Shown here: piece by piece, positions 7,856 through 14,601 of the stretch
How positions within the stretch are numbered: position 1 is the stretch's first letter
How the letters are laid out: each line of letters starts with the position of its first letter
Assembly (NCBI GenBank): GCA_036276255.1
Contig: DASUPK010000079.1
Span: 1-24,780, forward strand
Direction of reading: 5' to 3'
DNA length: 24,780 bases
DNA from: DASUPK01 sp036276255
Lineage (GTDB): Bacteria; Actinomycetota; Thermoleophilia; Solirubrobacterales; 70-9
Made by a program: the position numbers and the translations under genes
The notes under the pieces: model-generated
What the model was told of the DNA's origin: nothing
The model's database searches: none
What the model saw: the letters and a program-made list of their open reading frames with translations, nothing else

Positions 7856-7871
7856 CCCCCCGTTCGGGGGG
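7856..7871. promoter_or_regulatory. C6/G6 palindrome, candidate operator of the FAS-II operon (copy 1)
   Basis: The plus strand reads CCCCCCGTTCGGGGGG, a 7-bp inverted repeat around TT. It ends 52 bases before the fabD ATG. A copy differing at one position (reverse complement CCCCCCATTCGGGGGG) lies 50 bases before the sensor kinase gene. The tiny loop and the lack of a following T-run make a rho-independent terminator unlikely. The symmetry and placement suit a dimeric LuxR/NarL-type response regulator, such as the one encoded next to it. The regulator assignment is inference. Confidence 0.55.
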
Positions 7872-7909
7872 GTTCTGGGGGACGGGCGGGGGGTCAGCCC
7901 CAGGGCCGC

Positions 7910-8548
7910 CTACCGCCGAGTGAGTCCGAGTTGCTCGGCCTTCCGGGTGGCCTCGGCCCGATTCCGCACCCCGAGCTTGCGGTAGAGCGCCGTGGTGTGG
8001 TCCTTGATCGTGTGGGGCGAGAGGAAGAGGCTCTCGGCGATCTCGCGGTTGGTGGCTCCCGCGCCGATCAGCTCCAGCACCTCGCGCTCGCGGGGCGACA
8101 GCGGGGTCGCCGGACCGTCGGCCTGGCGCGCATAGACGGTCATTCCCCGGCCCACCATTCGCACGGCGTTGGCGACCTCGTCGGCGCTCCAGTCCTTGGA
8201 GATGAACCCGGCCGCGCCGGCCGCCTTGGCGGCCTCGGGCGAGATCCAGCCCGCGCCGGAGATCAGCAGCACGCGCGTCCTCGGCGAGGCCTCGCGCAGC
8301 GCCTCACAGAGCTCCGCGCCAGAGCGCTCGCCGAGGAAGAGGTCGACCAGCGCGACATCGGGCCGGGCCTTGCCGGCGAGCTCCACGGCCTCCTCCGGCG
8401 TCGAGGCGACCACGCAGTCGCCGACCCACGGCTGGCGCCCGAGCAGCAGGCGGAACCCCCACTGCACGACGGCGTGGTCGTCGACGACGAGCACGCGGAG
8501 CTTCTCGGCGCCGTTCAGCTGCTCGGCAACACGAGGCGCACTCGCCAT
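7910..8548 (-). CDS. NarL/LuxR-family response regulator
   Basis: This 212-residue DNA-binding regulator has a receiver domain (about 17-135) with acidic pocket D23/D24, phosphoacceptor D69 in VALVDLFLG, S97 and K118. A LuxR-type helix-turn-helix follows (about 148-207: LSPREREVLELI, NREIAESLFLSPHTIKDH). It is coupled to the kinase gene upstream: its ATG lies 34 bp inside the kinase end and has a strong GGAGGAGG site just before it. The next downstream gene on the strand is fabD, 106 bp away. This places the regulator directly beside the FAS-II operon, and autoregulation plus control of lipid synthesis is a reasonable inference. The protein is soluble, of normal family length, and all key residues are present. 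Confidence 0.94.
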   Translation of the reverse strand: MASAPRVAEQLNGAEKLRVLVVDDHAVVQWGFRLLLGRQPWVGDCVVASTPEEAVELAGKARPDVALVDLFLGERSGAELCEALREASPRTRVLLISGAGWISPEAAKAAGAAGFISKDWSADEVANAVRMVGRGMTVYARQADGPATPLSPREREVLELIGAGATNREIAESLFLSPHTIKDHTTALYRKLGVRNRAEATRKAEQLGLTRR

Positions 8549-9636
8549 CGGTCCTCCTCCCGGCCGTATTCGAGCATTCCGCCTCGCTGCAGCGCCTCGT
8601 AGGAGGCGATCCTGAGGCCCATCCTCGAGCCGCCGGGCGTGCTTCCCTCGGCGGCCGGCGGGAGCCCGTCGTTTCGCACCTCGAGGGCGAAGGCGCCGTC
8701 GCGCTCGTCGATCGTCACGCGGACCTCGGCGGGCTCCGCGTGTTTCTCGGCATTGCGGAGAGCCTCGTTCAGGACCGATACGGCCAGCGGCTCGAGGCTC
8801 TCGGGCACATCGACGCCCTCACGCCAGTCCACGACGAGCGGGAGCATCTTGTACTGGCGGCCCAACCGCTCGAGCTCGGCGCGCAGTCCTCCGTCCTGCA
8901 ACTCCATCAGCGAGCTGCCCGCGGAGCCGATCAGCGCCTCGCGCAGGTCGCCCAGGGCGGCCTCGATCTCGGCGACGCAGCGCTCGCGGTCATCGTCCGC
9001 GAGCGGCCGGTCCGATCCAAGCGCCATCGAAACGCCGAAGAGCCGCTGGGTGACGCGCTCGTGGACCTCGCGGGCGAGGTCGATCCGCTCGGAGAGGCGC
9101 CGGCTTCGCTCGAGCTGGCGGGTCACCTCCCTGACATGGCTCGCGAGGGCGGCCGTCCGACCGAGAGCGTGCATGGTCGAGCGCTCGCCGGCGGTCAGGT
9201 CGAAGTGCTCCCCGTCGCGGTCGGCGAAGATCACGCCGAGCCAGCGGCCGGCGGCGGCCACCGGGGTGCAGGTGAACTTGGTGACGCCCGGCATGTTGCG
9301 GTAGCGGGCCGGCACGTCGGCGGCCAGGTCGCTCGTCTCCACGACCCGGTCCTCGGCCAGCGCCCGCTGCGCGATCGGCGTCTCCTCGAGGCTCCCGTAG
9401 CCGTGGGCGATGAACTCGCGATAGACGCCGTGGCTGCCGGCGGGCAGCACGAGACGGCGCTCGGCGTCGTAGAGGAAGAGGACCGCGCGCTCCATCGAGG
9501 TCTGCAAACAGACCGCCTCACAGAGGCGGTCGTAGAAGTCATCGAGCTCTCGACTTTCATCCAGCTGGAAGAGCAGCTGGACGACGACGTCGAGGGCCTC
9601 GGAGCGGAGCGAGTCTTCCTTGATGCTCACGTCCAT
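8515..9636 (-). CDS. Soluble GAF-domain sensor histidine kinase (NarL/DesK-type, HisKA_3)
   Basis: With ATG at 9636 the protein has 373 residues and no membrane segment. Residues about 25-160 look like a GAF sensor domain (AVLFLYDAERRL, then TPVAAAGRWLGVIFADRDG). The dimerisation helix carries the phosphoacceptor H192 in LAREVHERVTQRLFG. The residue after the histidine is E, where most of the family has D. The HATPase domain shows the N-box NEALRNAEKHAE (N295), DGLPP and GSRMGLRIASY. A GTG at 9660 in the same frame would add eight residues; ATG is preferred because AGGGG lies seven bases upstream. It partners the overlapping response regulator. The ligand of the GAF domain is unknown, but the lack of a membrane anchor suggests a cytoplasmic signal. 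Confidence 0.93.
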   Translation of the reverse strand: MDVSIKEDSLRSEALDVVVQLLFQLDESRELDDFYDRLCEAVCLQTSMERAVLFLYDAERRLVLPAGSHGVYREFIAHGYGSLEETPIAQRALAEDRVVETSDLAADVPARYRNMPGVTKFTCTPVAAAGRWLGVIFADRDGEHFDLTAGERSTMHALGRTAALASHVREVTRQLERSRRLSERIDLAREVHERVTQRLFGVSMALGSDRPLADDDRERCVAEIEAALGDLREALIGSAGSSLMELQDGGLRAELERLGRQYKMLPLVVDWREGVDVPESLEPLAVSVLNEALRNAEKHAEPAEVRVTIDERDGAFALEVRNDGLPPAAEGSTPGGSRMGLRIASYEALQRGGMLEYGREEDRWRVRLVLPSS

Positions 9637-9686
9637 GGGGCTACCCCTGCATCCTCGCACCGGTTACGCGCCGGCTTGCGGGCACA

Positions 9687-9702
9687 CCCCCCGAATGGGG
9701 GG
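9687..9702. promoter_or_regulatory. C6/G6 palindrome, candidate operator upstream of the kinase gene (copy 2)
   Basis: The plus strand reads CCCCCCGAATGGGGGG, with 6-bp arms around GAAT. Its reverse complement matches the copy at 7856-7871 in 15 of 16 positions. It ends 50 bases before the kinase ATG at 9636, almost the same offset as copy 1 has to fabD. It also lies about 195 bp upstream of the small plus-strand ORF at 9897. No gene on the minus strand ends close upstream, so it cannot be explained as a terminator. Confidence 0.55.
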
Positions 9703-9896
9703 TCGGCTCCACCAAGCTCCGCTACACGTGGACCTCCGGCGCGCCCGTCGGCCCGGAAAGCGGCTCGGTTCCCGTGGGCTGCAAGCTCGCCGGCTCCAGT
9801 CCGGGTCAACTACGAGTCAGGTCAGGGGCTCTCCCACGCATCCGTTCAAGGCTCCGGAGAAGGTCGCCGAGGCAAGACGGCGAAAGGAAGATACGG
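9703..9896. other. Divergent intergenic region between the kinase gene and the small ORF
   Basis: This stretch lies between the palindrome and the start of the plus-strand small ORF. It contains no ORF I believe. A purine-rich AAGGAAG at its right end is the ribosome binding site of the small ORF. The G- and C-rich segments could form local hairpins, so a structured leader is possible, but I do not recognise a known riboswitch class. No clear -35/-10 pair stands out. Confidence 0.3.
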
Positions 9897-10076
9897 ATGC
9901 CACCGAACTCAACGCAGAACCTGAACGCCAAGCTCTCCCTCACCCAAACCGCACAGGAGCGCTCCGGCGACACCGGCATCAGCCTCACGCCATCTCCGAT
10001 CCAGGTGTCCACTCCCCCGAACCAGATCTTCAGCGGCCACGCTCAGTACCGCGGCGGCTACCACCTCAGCTTCTAG
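9897..10076 (+). CDS. Small hypothetical protein (59 residues), unknown function
   Basis: ATG at 9897 is preceded by a good Shine-Dalgarno (AAGGAAG, six bases upstream), and the codons are mostly G/C-ending, both favouring real translation. The product is hydrophilic, rich in N, Q, S, T and P, with no cysteine, no signal peptide and no membrane segment. The C-terminus is aromatic and glycine-rich (GHAQYRGGYHLSF). An upstream in-frame ATG at 9774 would add 41 arginine-rich residues without a ribosome site and is rejected. It is the only plus-strand gene between two minus-strand two-component systems, and it ends 3 bp before the stop of the OmpR-type regulator. I do not recognise a family. It might be a small regulatory or secreted-peptide precursor, but no modifying enzyme lies nearby. 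Confidence 0.6.
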   Translation: MPPNSTQNLNAKLSLTQTAQERSGDTGISLTPSPIQVSTPPNQIFSGHAQYRGGYHLSF

Positions 10077-10079
10077 CGG

Positions 10080-10796
10080 CTAGGAGCCGTCCTCGGCGAA
10101 TCGGTAGCCGACGCGGCGCACGGTGAGCACCAGCTCGGGGTGCTGCGGATCCCGCTCGACCTTCTGGCGGAGGTTGGAGATGTGGACGTCGCAGGCGCGC
10201 ACGTCGCCGCGGAACTCCGTCTGCCAGAGCTCCTCCATGATCTCCTTGCGCGAGAAGACCTGGCCGGGGTTCTCCGCCAGAAGCCGCAGCACCTGGAACT
10301 CCGACCGGGTCAGGTTGATCGGCTCGCCGCGGACGGTGACCAGATGGCGCGCCAGGTCGATGGAGACCGGGCCGGCCTCGATCGCGGTCCCCTCGGTCCC
10401 GGTCGAACGGTCGAGCTCCCGGCGGCGGAGCTGGGCACGGACGCGGCCGAGCAGCTCGCGGACGGAGAACGGCTTGGTGACGTAGTCATCGGCGCCGACC
10501 TCGAGGCCCACGACCTTGTCGACCTCGGCGTCTTTGGCGGTCAGCAGGATGATCGGCACAGGGCTGTGCGCGCGGACCTCGCGGCAGATGTCGAGGCCGC
10601 TCTTGCCGGGCATCATGATGTCCAGGACCAGCAGGTCGAACTGGTCCTCAGAGATCTGACCCTCGGCCTCCTCGCCGTTCGACGCCAGCGTGACGTCGAA
10701 GCCCTCCTGCTCGAGGGCGTAGCCAACTGACTCGCGGACGGAGTCCTCGTCGTCGACGACCAGGATGCGGCTCATGGCGGGCGACGTCGGGCTCAT
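10080..10796 (-). CDS. OmpR/PhoB-family response regulator
   Basis: This 238-residue two-domain regulator has a receiver domain (about 9-120) with D15/D16, phosphoacceptor D59 in LLVLDIMMPGKSG, T86 and K108 (YVTKPF). A winged-helix DNA-binding domain follows (about 135-235), with NLTRSEFQVLRLL, the recognition region VDVHISNLRQKVE-like (here CDVHISNLRQKVE) and the closing VRRVGYRFA. The start at 10796 overlaps the kinase stop (ATGA), indicating translational coupling. ATG at 10775 is an alternative nearer to the family N-terminus but lacks a ribosome site. It is the last gene of its operon, facing the 59-codon ORF. It resembles RegX3/PhoP-like regulators, but the regulon cannot be inferred from here. 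Confidence 0.95.
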   Translation of the reverse strand: MSPTSPAMSRILVVDDEDSVRESVGYALEQEGFDVTLASNGEEAEGQISEDQFDLLVLDIMMPGKSGLDICREVRAHSPVPIILLTAKDAEVDKVVGLEVGADDYVTKPFSVRELLGRVRAQLRRRELDRSTGTEGTAIEAGPVSIDLARHLVTVRGEPINLTRSEFQVLRLLAENPGQVFSRKEIMEELWQTEFRGDVRACDVHISNLRQKVERDPQHPELVLTVRRVGYRFAEDGS

Positions 10797-12517
10797 GCCA
10801 CCGGGGTGGGGGTTGGCTTGGCGGCGCGCAACCGGACCCAGAACGTGCTGCCCTCGCCGGGCACCGATCGCATGCCGATCTCACCGTTCATCACATCCAC
10901 CATTCGCTTTGCGATCGACAAGCCGAGGCCGAAGCCCTCCGTCTCGTGGGTCGCGGATCCGCGATAGAAGCGCTCGAAGACGCGGTCCTGCTCCTCTGGC
11001 GGGATTCCCTTCCCGGTGTCGTGGACTTCGATGGTCACGGTCTTCTCATCCCCCCGTGCCGCGCGAAGGGTAACCGTGCCCGGGGGAGGGGTGTGCGCAC
11101 AGGCATTGGCGAGCAGCCCGATCATCACCTGCCGCACGAGGACCGGATCGCCCTCGGCCACCAGATCCCGCTCGATCTCGGTGCGGAGTTCGACCCCCTC
11201 GGGCGAGGCGACGGCTTCGGCAGCCTCGTCGCTCGCCAACGAGACGTCAACCACCTGCGCTTCGTCCCTCTCGCCGGCGGCCTCGACGCGGGCGAGGGTG
11301 AGCAGCGACTGGGTCAGGCGCGTCATCCGCTCCGCGTCGATCGCGAGCCTGGTGAGGAACCGGTCGCGCGCGTCCGGGTCGTCCTTGGCGCCACCGCGCA
11401 GCACCTCGATCCCGCTCATGATCCCCGCCAGCGGATTGCGAAGCTCGTGCGCGGCGTTGGAGACGAACTCCCGCTCCGCCTCCTCGCGCTTGAGCTCGTC
11501 GGTCCGGTCGCGGACCACGAGCAGCACAGCGCGCTCGGCGCGAACGCGCCGCGCCTGCACGCCATAGACGCGGCCGTCGATCCAGAGCACGGGTATCTCG
11601 GCCGAGCCGCGCTCGGCCGCGCGGCGCAGCGATGGGATCAGCGCGGAGGCGGGCTGCCCGTCCCGGACAAGGCGGTCGGCGGCCGGGTTCGCGAAGCGGA
11701 GAGAGCCGTCCTCGCCGACGACGATCACCGCCTCAGTCAGGCCATCGAAGATCGCCGAGAGGCGGTCGCGCTCCGTGGCGAGGAGGGTGAACGTCTTGCG
11801 GAGCTCCTCGCGCATCGAGTCCAGGGAGCGGGTCAGGTCCCCGATCTCGTCGCTTCCTCCCGGGCGCAGCGCCACGTCGAAGTTGCCCGCCGCCATCTCC
11901 TCCGCGGCCTGGGCGAGCCGCCTCACCCTGATCGCGATCAGCGAGGAGACCAGGAAACCGACCAGCACCCCGATCGCGATGGCGATCAGCAGCGCTCGCA
12001 GGCGATCGCCGCGCAGCTGATCGAATGCTCTCGTCAGGGCGGGCGGCGGCTCGGCGCGCACCACGGCCGCGCCCCTCACCTTGCTCGTCCCGAAGATGGG
12101 CGCGGCAGCGACAGTCACGTTGGCCGGCAGGCTCGCCTTGTACCGCCGGTTGTCGATCGCCGCGCGAACCGCCTCGCTTTTCTGCGGGACGGCGGCGAGG
12201 GCGGCCAGGTCCTGGCCGGGGGCCAGCGCGTTGCCGTTCCGGTTCACCGCCCAGGCCTCGAAGTTGCCGGTGTTCGCAAGGGCGAGGACGTTCGCGGCGT
12301 GCAGCTTGTCGACCTTGCCCAGGTCGTCCGCGAGGCTCGCGGTCTTGCCGACCGCGAGGTCGGCGGACTGGCTCTGCAGCGTCCGCCCGGAAGAGTCGTC
12401 GACGAAGACGTACACCGACGAGGCGGTGATCAGCGTGACGAGAGCGAAGGCGGCACCGAGCCAAAGACGCATCGGCACCCGGCGACCCCTCTCCCAACCC
12501 CTAATGCGCTCGGCCAT
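10793..12517 (-). CDS. Membrane-bound HAMP-PAS sensor histidine kinase
   Basis: The 574-residue sensor partners the downstream OmpR-type regulator. An N-terminal membrane helix (about 17-38) is followed by an extracytoplasmic sensor region (about 40-172) and a second membrane helix (about 173-196). A HAMP linker comes next (about 197-250, with EMAAGNFDVAL and GSDEIGDL), then a PAS-like domain (about 255-340). The HisKA helix has H357 in VSNAAHELRNPL. The HATPase domain has N471 in LLANACAHTP, DTGKGIP and GFGLGLSIAKRMV. All catalytic boxes are intact. The C-terminus is a short Pro/Thr-rich tail. The gene lies 62 bp after holB, and this gap contains a small inverted repeat, so the pair may have its own promoter. 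The signal sensed is unknown. Confidence 0.94.
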   Translation of the reverse strand: MAERIRGWERGRRVPMRLWLGAAFALVTLITASSVYVFVDDSSGRTLQSQSADLAVGKTASLADDLGKVDKLHAANVLALANTGNFEAWAVNRNGNALAPGQDLAALAAVPQKSEAVRAAIDNRRYKASLPANVTVAAAPIFGTSKVRGAAVVRAEPPPALTRAFDQLRGDRLRALLIAIAIGVLVGFLVSSLIAIRVRRLAQAAEEMAAGNFDVALRPGGSDEIGDLTRSLDSMREELRKTFTLLATERDRLSAIFDGLTEAVIVVGEDGSLRFANPAADRLVRDGQPASALIPSLRRAAERGSAEIPVLWIDGRVYGVQARRVRAERAVLLVVRDRTDELKREEAEREFVSNAAHELRNPLAGIMSGIEVLRGGAKDDPDARDRFLTRLAIDAERMTRLTQSLLTLARVEAAGERDEAQVVDVSLASDEAAEAVASPEGVELRTEIERDLVAEGDPVLVRQVMIGLLANACAHTPPPGTVTLRAARGDEKTVTIEVHDTGKGIPPEEQDRVFERFYRGSATHETEGFGLGLSIAKRMVDVMNGEIGMRSVPGEGSTFWVRLRAAKPTPTPVA

Positions 12518-12542
12518 CGTCCCGAGATTGTTACCGCTTGCT

Positions 12543-12554
12543 CACATTCGTGTG
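12543..12554. promoter_or_regulatory. Inverted repeat CACA-TTCG-TGTG upstream of the PAS kinase gene
   Basis: This 12-bp perfect inverted repeat (arms CACA/TGTG) lies in the 62-bp gap between holB and the kinase gene, 25 bases before the ATG at 12517. It could be an operator for the kinase-regulator operon. The arms are short and chance occurrence is possible. Its ATTCG centre resembles that of the C/G palindromes near 7863 and 9694, but the flanks differ. Confidence 0.25.
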
Positions 12555-12579
12555 GGCGATCCGCGGCCGACGGCGGAAA

Positions 12580-13713
12580 TCAGCCGCCGAGCGCCCCTGA
12601 GAGCCGGAGCCAGAGTGCCTCCAGGGCGAGCTCCTCGGAGACGTTCACCCGCAGCCGCCGGCGGGTGTCGAGCACCCACTCGACCGCCTCCCTTGCCCTC
12701 GCCGGGTCGAGGTCCCGCGCGTCCTCCGCCAGCTCGGCGCGGCGGTCGGCGTTGAGCACGACCTCGTCCGCACCGGAGGCGACGGCAGCCAGATCCCGGT
12801 ACCAGGCGCAGCAGATCGACAGGCCGAGGTCCAAAGCCTGGGTGCGGGCTCGGCGCTCGGTGCGCTTCACCTGCTCGGTGGCCTCCCGAGTGAGCTTGCC
12901 CTTGCGACCGCGCTTCGCCATCGCCTCCGCCTCCTCGAACAGGCGCCTCTCCTCCTCCCCGCCCGCCTCGGCGCCGGCCTCGCTGGCGGCGTCGAGCAAC
13001 CCGCGCCAGGGCTCTGGTGCCGGCTCCGAGGAGCGCGCGGCCCGGGCCGCGGCCTCGGCGGTGGCGCGCAGCGCCGCACCCGCCTCGGCGTGCAGCAGAC
13101 GGGCGAGCTCGACATCCCCGCCGCTCAGGCGAGCCGCAGCCTCCGCCTCCTCGCCGGCGCCGAGCGCCTCGAGGACCGCGTCCGGCGCAAGCGGTCCGAA
13201 CTCGATCGGGGTGCAGCGCGAGATGATGGTCTCGGCGAGCTGCTCGGGCTCCGAGCAGACCAGGATCAGGTGGGCGAAGGACGCGGGCTCCTCGAGCGTC
13301 TTCAGCAGCGCGTTCTGGCTCTCGTCGCGGAGGTCCTCGGCCTCCTCGATCACGAAGACGCGACGACCGCCCTCGGCCGGGCTCAGGCTGGAGGCGCGGA
13401 TCACCGATTCCCGCACGTCCTCGACCAGATGCTGAGCGCCGGGGGGGCGCAGCCAGGCGAGGTCGGGATGAGGCGAGGGGTCGAGCAGGGCACGGCGGCG
13501 GGCGTCGTCGGGATCAGCGGCACCCTCGGAGAGCAGCTCCGCCGCGAACGCCCGGGCGGCGACGGCCTTGCCGGCGCCGCGCGGGCCTCGGAAGATGTAG
13601 GCATGGCCGGGCGATGCGAGCGCCGCAAGCAGGGCGGCGCGGGCCCGGGGCTGATGGCGGGTCGCCTGCGCCAGGGCCTCCGGGATCTCGGGGCCGCTCG
13701 CCGCCGCCTCCAT
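12580..13713 (-). CDS. holB: DNA polymerase III subunit delta' (clamp loader)
   Basis: This 377-residue AAA+ clamp-loader subunit helps place the sliding clamp on DNA. The P-loop region GPRGAGKAV (43-51) keeps the lysine but has alanine where ATP-binding members have S/T, suggesting it does not hydrolyse ATP, as in other delta' subunits. The Walker B position reads VFVIEEAEDL, sensor 1 lies in LILVCSEP, and the arginine-finger SRC motif is at 165-167 (TIISRCTPIEF). The zinc-binding cysteines of E. coli delta' are absent. A charged, Ala/Glu-rich middle segment (about 205-285) is longer than usual. The ATG at 13713 overlaps the tmk stop by one base (TGATG). The frame stays open upstream, but that is a shadow of tmk. 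A gamma/tau-like assignment is less likely given the P-loop and the tmk linkage. Confidence 0.9.
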   Translation of the reverse strand: MEAAASGPEIPEALAQATRHQPRARAALLAALASPGHAYIFRGPRGAGKAVAARAFAAELLSEGAADPDDARRRALLDPSPHPDLAWLRPPGAQHLVEDVRESVIRASSLSPAEGGRRVFVIEEAEDLRDESQNALLKTLEEPASFAHLILVCSEPEQLAETIISRCTPIEFGPLAPDAVLEALGAGEEAEAAARLSGGDVELARLLHAEAGAALRATAEAAARAARSSEPAPEPWRGLLDAASEAGAEAGGEEERRLFEEAEAMAKRGRKGKLTREATEQVKRTERRARTQALDLGLSICCAWYRDLAAVASGADEVVLNADRRAELAEDARDLDPARAREAVEWVLDTRRRLRVNVSEELALEALWLRLSGALGG

Positions 13714-14309
13714 CACACCCTCACCGCCCTCACCTCGCCCAGCACCGCGGCGTGCACGGCGTCGCGGTTGCCGTCCGCGTCCACGACTCGCACCCGCTCG
13801 GGATGCCGCCGCGCGACCTCGTCGTAGCCCTCGGCCACCAGGCGCTGGAGCTCGATCCCCTCCTCCTCGAAGCGATCGGCCCTGCGCCGGCCGATCCGCT
13901 TCGCGGCGCGGTCCGGGTCGATCCGCAGGAGGATCGTCACGTCCGGCCAAACGCCGCCTGTGGCCAGGTCGCAGATCTCCTCGACCCGCTCGGTGCCCAG
14001 GCCGCGGGCGACGCCCTGGTAGGCGACGCTCGAGTCGCTGAAGCGGTCGCAGACGACATCCCGGCCGCTCTCGCGCGCCGGGCCCACGACCTGAGCGATC
14101 AGCTCAGCGCGGGCCGCGCAGAAGAGGAGGAGCTCTGCCAGTGGATCCAGCTCCAGCTCCGGGTCCTTGAGCAGTCCGCGGATTCGCTCGCCCGCGTGGG
14201 TCCCGCCAGGCTCGCGCACGAGGACGACCCCATCGCCGAGCGCCTTCGCAAGGAGCTTGGCCTGGGTGGTCTTGCCGGAGCCGTCGATTCCCTCGAGCGA
14301 GATGAACAT
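13713..14309 (-). CDS. tmk: Thymidylate kinase (dTMP kinase)
   Basis: The 198-residue enzyme phosphorylates dTMP to dTDP, the committed step to dTTP. The P-loop GIDGSGKT is at 7-14, REPGG at 32-36, and the DRF motif (88-90) precedes SDSSVAYQG, the dTMP-binding segment. The arginine-rich lid RRRADRF lies at 141-147. The length is typical of the family. ATG at 14309 is chosen because the protein begins directly with the first beta-strand (MFISLEGIDG) and GGGAG stands about six bases upstream. A GTG at 14336 would only add nine residues. The gene is coupled to holB through the TGATG junction, so nucleotide supply and clamp loading are co-expressed. Confidence 0.96.
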   Translation of the reverse strand: MFISLEGIDGSGKTTQAKLLAKALGDGVVLVREPGGTHAGERIRGLLKDPELELDPLAELLLFCAARAELIAQVVGPARESGRDVVCDRFSDSSVAYQGVARGLGTERVEEICDLATGGVWPDVTILLRIDPDRAAKRIGRRRADRFEEEGIELQRLVAEGYDEVARRHPERVRVVDADGNRDAVHAAVLGEVRAVRV

Positions 14310-14601
14310 CGCCGCTCCCAGGCTAACCGCCGTCACCGTTCGTCCCGCGGCCGTCCCCTCTGACTAGGTGCAACCCGCGCGTTTTTCCGGAGCCGCGGAT
14401 GGGTAGCGCGAGGTTATGGCGATGACGGTGGCCAGGAGGGCGGCGGGGACGAGGGTGGAGGCGTCGAGAGCGTCTGACCCCAGAGCTGAGCCGAGCGCGG
14501 CGGGGATCATCAGGTTCCCGCCGTGCCCGACTCGCCCGGTCGCCACCTGCACCTCGACCGGGGGCCGGTCGATCCAGGCAGCCGGCTAGACGCGGGCGCC
14601 G
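14310..14601. other. Intergenic region between topA and tmk, no supported gene
   Basis: About 290 bp with no convincing gene. A 62-codon minus-strand frame (14364-14552) encodes a short hydrophobic stretch but has no ribosome site or recognisable family. It may be a chance ORF or an old remnant. The region should hold the tmk-holB promoter and the topA transcription end, but I could not pick out a clear terminator or a -35/-10 pair. Confidence 0.4.

Noticed and set aside
7856..7871. Palindrome as a rho-independent terminator of the response regulator gene
   Set aside because: The loop would be only 2-4 bases and no T-run follows. An almost identical copy exists upstream of the kinase gene, where no transcript ends nearby.
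9703..9896. Known riboswitch in the leader of the small ORF
   Set aside because: The region is GC-rich and could fold, but I did not find the conserved core of any riboswitch class I know.
10946..13435. 829-codon plus-strand open frame
   Set aside because: It runs antisense across the PAS kinase and holB, whose catalytic motifs are complete. The translated sequence is Arg/Gly/Ala-rich with no domain, as expected for frames opposite high-GC genes.
14364..14552. 62-codon minus-strand frame between topA and tmk
   Set aside because: It has a short hydrophobic stretch only, with no ribosome site and no family resemblance strong enough to call.
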